Below, one piece after another: positions 61,869-64,000 of a stretch of DNA of 64,000 bases. The notes under the pieces are model-generated. The model was not told the origin of the DNA, ran no database searches, and saw nothing but the letters and a program-made list of their open reading frames with translations. Where the stretch lies: NCBI GenBank assembly GCA_036620675.1, contig JAZHEE010000022.1; one strand, written 5' to 3'. Within the stretch, counting starts at the first letter, position 1; each line of letters starts with the position of its first letter. Source of the DNA: Jejubacter sp036620675. Lineage in GTDB: Bacteria > Pseudomonadota > Gammaproteobacteria > Enterobacterales > Enterobacteriaceae. The translations under genes and the position numbers were made by a program.

Positions 61869-62834
61869 ATGACCACCATCCAAAATCGCCGTTGGTTCAG
61901 TAAGGCGTGGTTAATGGAACAGAAATCGCTGATCGCACTGCTGGTGCTGATTGCAATCGTTTCGACGCTGAGTCCGAACTTTTTTACGCTCAATAACCTG
62001 TTCAATATTCTGCAGCAAACTTCCGTCAACGCCATTATGGCGGTGGGAATGACGCTGGTGATTCTGACTTCGGGCATCGATCTTTCCGTGGGTTCACTGC
62101 TGGCGCTGACCGGCGCTGTGGCAGCGTCCATAGTGGGCTTTGAAGTGAATGCGCTGGTTGCCGTGGCCGGTGCGCTGGCGCTTGGCGCCGCCATTGGAGG
62201 AGTGACCGGGGTTATCGTCGCTAAGGGGCGGGTACAGGCTTTTATCGCCACCCTGGTGATGATGTTGCTGCTGCGTGGAGTCACCATGGTGTATACCGAT
62301 GGTAGCCCGGTAAGTACCGGTTTTTCTGATAACGCCGATCTGTTCGGCTGGTTCGGTATTGGACGCCCACTGGGTATCCCTACGCCAGTATGGATTATGG
62401 CGGTAGTTTTCCTGGCGGCCTGGTACATGCTGCACCACACCCGCCTGGGGCGCTATATCTACGCGCTGGGCGGTAACGAAGCGGCGACCCGCCTTTCTGG
62501 CATCAGCGTCGATAAAATCAAGATTATCGTTTATGCGCTGTGCGGCCTGCTGGCCGCGCTGGCCGGGGTGATTGAAGTGGCGCGTCTCTCTTCTGCTCAG
62601 CCGACGGCGGGCACCGGCTATGAGCTGGACGCTATCGCTGCTGTGGTTCTGGGCGGCACCAGCCTTGCCGGCGGCAAGGGGCGTATTGTTGGGACGCTGA
62701 TCGGCGCTTTAATTCTGGGATTCCTGAATAATGGTTTGAATTTATTAGGCGTTTCTTCCTATTACCAGATGATCGTCAAAGCGGTGGTGATTCTGCTGGC
62801 GGTGCTGGTGGATAACAAAAGCAGCAAAGCATAA
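61869..62834 (+). CDS. rbsC: Ribose ABC transporter permease RbsC
   Basis: Inner-membrane permease, 321 residues, eight to ten helices; signature segments TLVILTSGIDLSVGSLLAL and AVVLGGTSLAGGKG. Follows rbsA by 5 nt. Confidence 0.98.
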   Translation: MTTIQNRRWFSKAWLMEQKSLIALLVLIAIVSTLSPNFFTLNNLFNILQQTSVNAIMAVGMTLVILTSGIDLSVGSLLALTGAVAASIVGFEVNALVAVAGALALGAAIGGVTGVIVAKGRVQAFIATLVMMLLLRGVTMVYTDGSPVSTGFSDNADLFGWFGIGRPLGIPTPVWIMAVVFLAAWYMLHHTRLGRYIYALGGNEAATRLSGISVDKIKIIVYALCGLLAALAGVIEVARLSSAQPTAGTGYELDAIAAVVLGGTSLAGGKGRIVGTLIGALILGFLNNGLNLLGVSSYYQMIVKAVVILLAVLVDNKSSKA

Positions 62835-62852
62835 CTCTACAGGACATCTGAT

Positions 62853-63740
62853 ATGAACATGAAAAAACTGGCTACCCTGGTTTCTGCCGCGGCGCTTAGC
62901 GCTACCCTTAGCGTAAATGCCATGGCGCAAGAGACAATTGCGTTGGTGGTTTCCACCCTGAATAACCCTTTCTTCGTCTCTTTGAAAGATGGCGCGCAAA
63001 AAGAGGCAAACAAGCTGGGCTATAAGCTGGTGGTGCTGGACTCCCAGAACAATCCGGCTAAAGAGCTGGCGAATGTGCAGGATCTGACGGTGCGCGGCGC
63101 TAAGCTGATGATGATTAACCCAACCGATTCCGACGCCGTGGGGAACGCCGTAAAGATGGCTAACCAGGCGAAAATTCCGGTGATTACGCTGGATCGTCAG
63201 GCCTCTAAAGGCGAGGTGGTCAGCCATATCGCGTCTGATAATGTGGCGGGCGGCAAAATGGCCGGCGATTTTATCGCCAGCAAGGTGGGCGAAGGTGCGA
63301 AGGTGATTGAACTGCAGGGCATCGCCGGAACTTCTGCGGCGCGCGAGCGCGGCCAGGGCTTCAAACAGGCTGTGACCGCTCATAAGTTTAGCATTCTGGC
63401 CAGCCAGCCGGCGGACTTCGATCGCACCAGGGGGCTTAACGTGATGCAGAACCTGCTGACCGCGCACCCGAACGTACAGGCCGTTTTCGCCCAGAATGAT
63501 GAAATGGCGCTGGGCGCGCTGCGTGCGCTGCAAACCGCCGGTAAGTCTGACGTGCTGGTGGTTGGCTTTGACGGTACCGCTGACGGCATGAAAGCGGTAC
63601 AGGGCGGAAAACTGGGCGCTACCGTGGCTCAGCAGCCGGAACAGATTGGCATTATTGGCGTACAGACGGCGGATAAAGTGCTGAAAGGCGAGAAAGTGGA
63701 CGCTAAAATTCCGGTCGAGCTGAAACTGGTTACTAAATAA
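62853..63740 (+). CDS. rbsB: Ribose-binding protein RbsB
   Basis: Periplasmic ribose receptor, also the ligand presented to the Trg chemoreceptor in E. coli. 295 residues with signal peptide MNMKKLATLVSAAALSATLS ending NAMAQ, then ETIALVVSTLNNPFFVSLKDG. LacI-like two-lobe fold, DRQASKGEVVSHIASDN binding region. Confidence 0.98.
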   Translation: MNMKKLATLVSAAALSATLSVNAMAQETIALVVSTLNNPFFVSLKDGAQKEANKLGYKLVVLDSQNNPAKELANVQDLTVRGAKLMMINPTDSDAVGNAVKMANQAKIPVITLDRQASKGEVVSHIASDNVAGGKMAGDFIASKVGEGAKVIELQGIAGTSAARERGQGFKQAVTAHKFSILASQPADFDRTRGLNVMQNLLTAHPNVQAVFAQNDEMALGALRALQTAGKSDVLVVGFDGTADGMKAVQGGKLGATVAQQPEQIGIIGVQTADKVLKGEKVDAKIPVELKLVTK

Positions 63741-63807
63741 GTCACTATAAAGAAAAGCAGGGCAAACGCGCCGCCTTTGGGTGGCGCACATAAAATGGAT
63801 ATCCATG

Positions 63808-64000
63808 ATGAAAACCACAGGTCAGCTCGTTGTATTAGGCAGTATCAATGCCGACCACATACTGAATCTCGATCGCTTTCCCATGCCGGGAGAGACGCTA
63901 AACGGCAACCACTATCAGGTGGCGTTTGGTGGCAAGGGGGCGAATCAGGCGGTGGCGGCCGGACGCAGCGGGGCGGATATCGCCTTTATCGCTTGTGTGG
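63808..64000 (+). CDS. rbsK: Ribokinase RbsK (5' part)
   Basis: Ribose 5-kinase of the PfkB family, truncated by the window end. The 64 visible codons read MKTTGQLVVLGSINADHILN, followed by the PfkB N-terminal motif FGGKGANQAVAAGRSGADIA. ATG 63808 is preferred; an adjacent ATG at 63805 is equally possible. 67 nt after rbsB. Confidence 0.95.
   Translation, partial: MKTTGQLVVLGSINADHILNLDRFPMPGETLNGNHYQVAFGGKGANQAVAAGRSGADIAFIACV

Overview
The window is the replication-origin region of an enterobacterial chromosome (family Enterobacteriaceae; genus not determinable from sequence alone). It carries the conserved block recognisable from Escherichia coli and Salmonella: ibpBA, yidQ, yidR, a dgo cluster, yidA, yidB, gyrB-recF-dnaN-dnaA, rpmH-rnpA-yidD-yidC-mnmE, yieE-chrR, adeP, yieH, phoU-pstBACS, glmS-glmU, atpCDGAHFEBI, rsmG-mnmG, oriC, mioC, asnC/asnA, viaA-ravA, kup and rbsDACB(K). 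Most proteins match the E. coli family lengths to within a few residues. I see no tRNA, rRNA, CRISPR array, insertion sequence or prophage.

Layout. 1-2963: small heat-shock chaperones with a sigma-32 promoter and two RNA thermometers, plus yidQ and yidR. 3027-8820: a D-galactonate catabolic operon with two differences from E. coli (an unrelated major-facilitator transporter and an extra 2-hydroxyacid dehydrogenase). 8918-10588: fhs, a formate-THF ligase absent from this place in E. coli K-12. 10679-22716: housekeeping core for replication initiation, sliding clamp, gyrase, ribosomal protein L34, RNase P protein, membrane insertase and tRNA modification. 22887-26711: a short stretch lacking the tna genes found here in E. 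coli. 26749-31530: an AT-rich island. 32115-36775: the phosphate-specific transport operon with two PhoB boxes. 36889-40732: an unknown coiled-coil secreted protein and the amino-sugar genes. 41050-41838: a type VI secretion amidase effector remnant (tae4, frameshifted) with an intact immunity gene (tai4), inserted between atpC and glmU. 41940-52105: ATP synthase operon and rsmG-mnmG. 52194-52460: oriC. 52486-64000: mioC, asparagine synthesis, RavA-ViaA, potassium uptake and ribose uptake.

The most interesting accessory system is the island between yieH and phoU. A gene for a two-domain acyltransferase (lysophospholipid-acyltransferase-like N-terminus, OlsB/GNAT-like C-terminus: the architecture of the bifunctional ornithine-lipid synthase OlsF) leads a tight leftward operon with a membrane-fusion lipoprotein, an ABC ATPase and an ABC-2 permease. 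It lies immediately downstream of the Pst phosphate operon, and ornithine lipids in other bacteria are typically linked to phosphate limitation. The arrangement suggests a lipid synthesis-plus-export cassette. The second notable item is the orphan Tae4/Tai4 pair, in which the toxin is broken by a single-base frameshift and the immunity gene is intact.

How the parts work together: oriC sits between mnmG and mioC, whose transcription is classically linked to initiation. DnaA, the clamp, RecF and GyrB are encoded in one leftward cluster about 34 kb away, with a DnaA box and many GATC sites in the dnaA control region. PhoB boxes drive pstSCAB-phoU. RbsR- and CRP-type sites precede the rbs operon.
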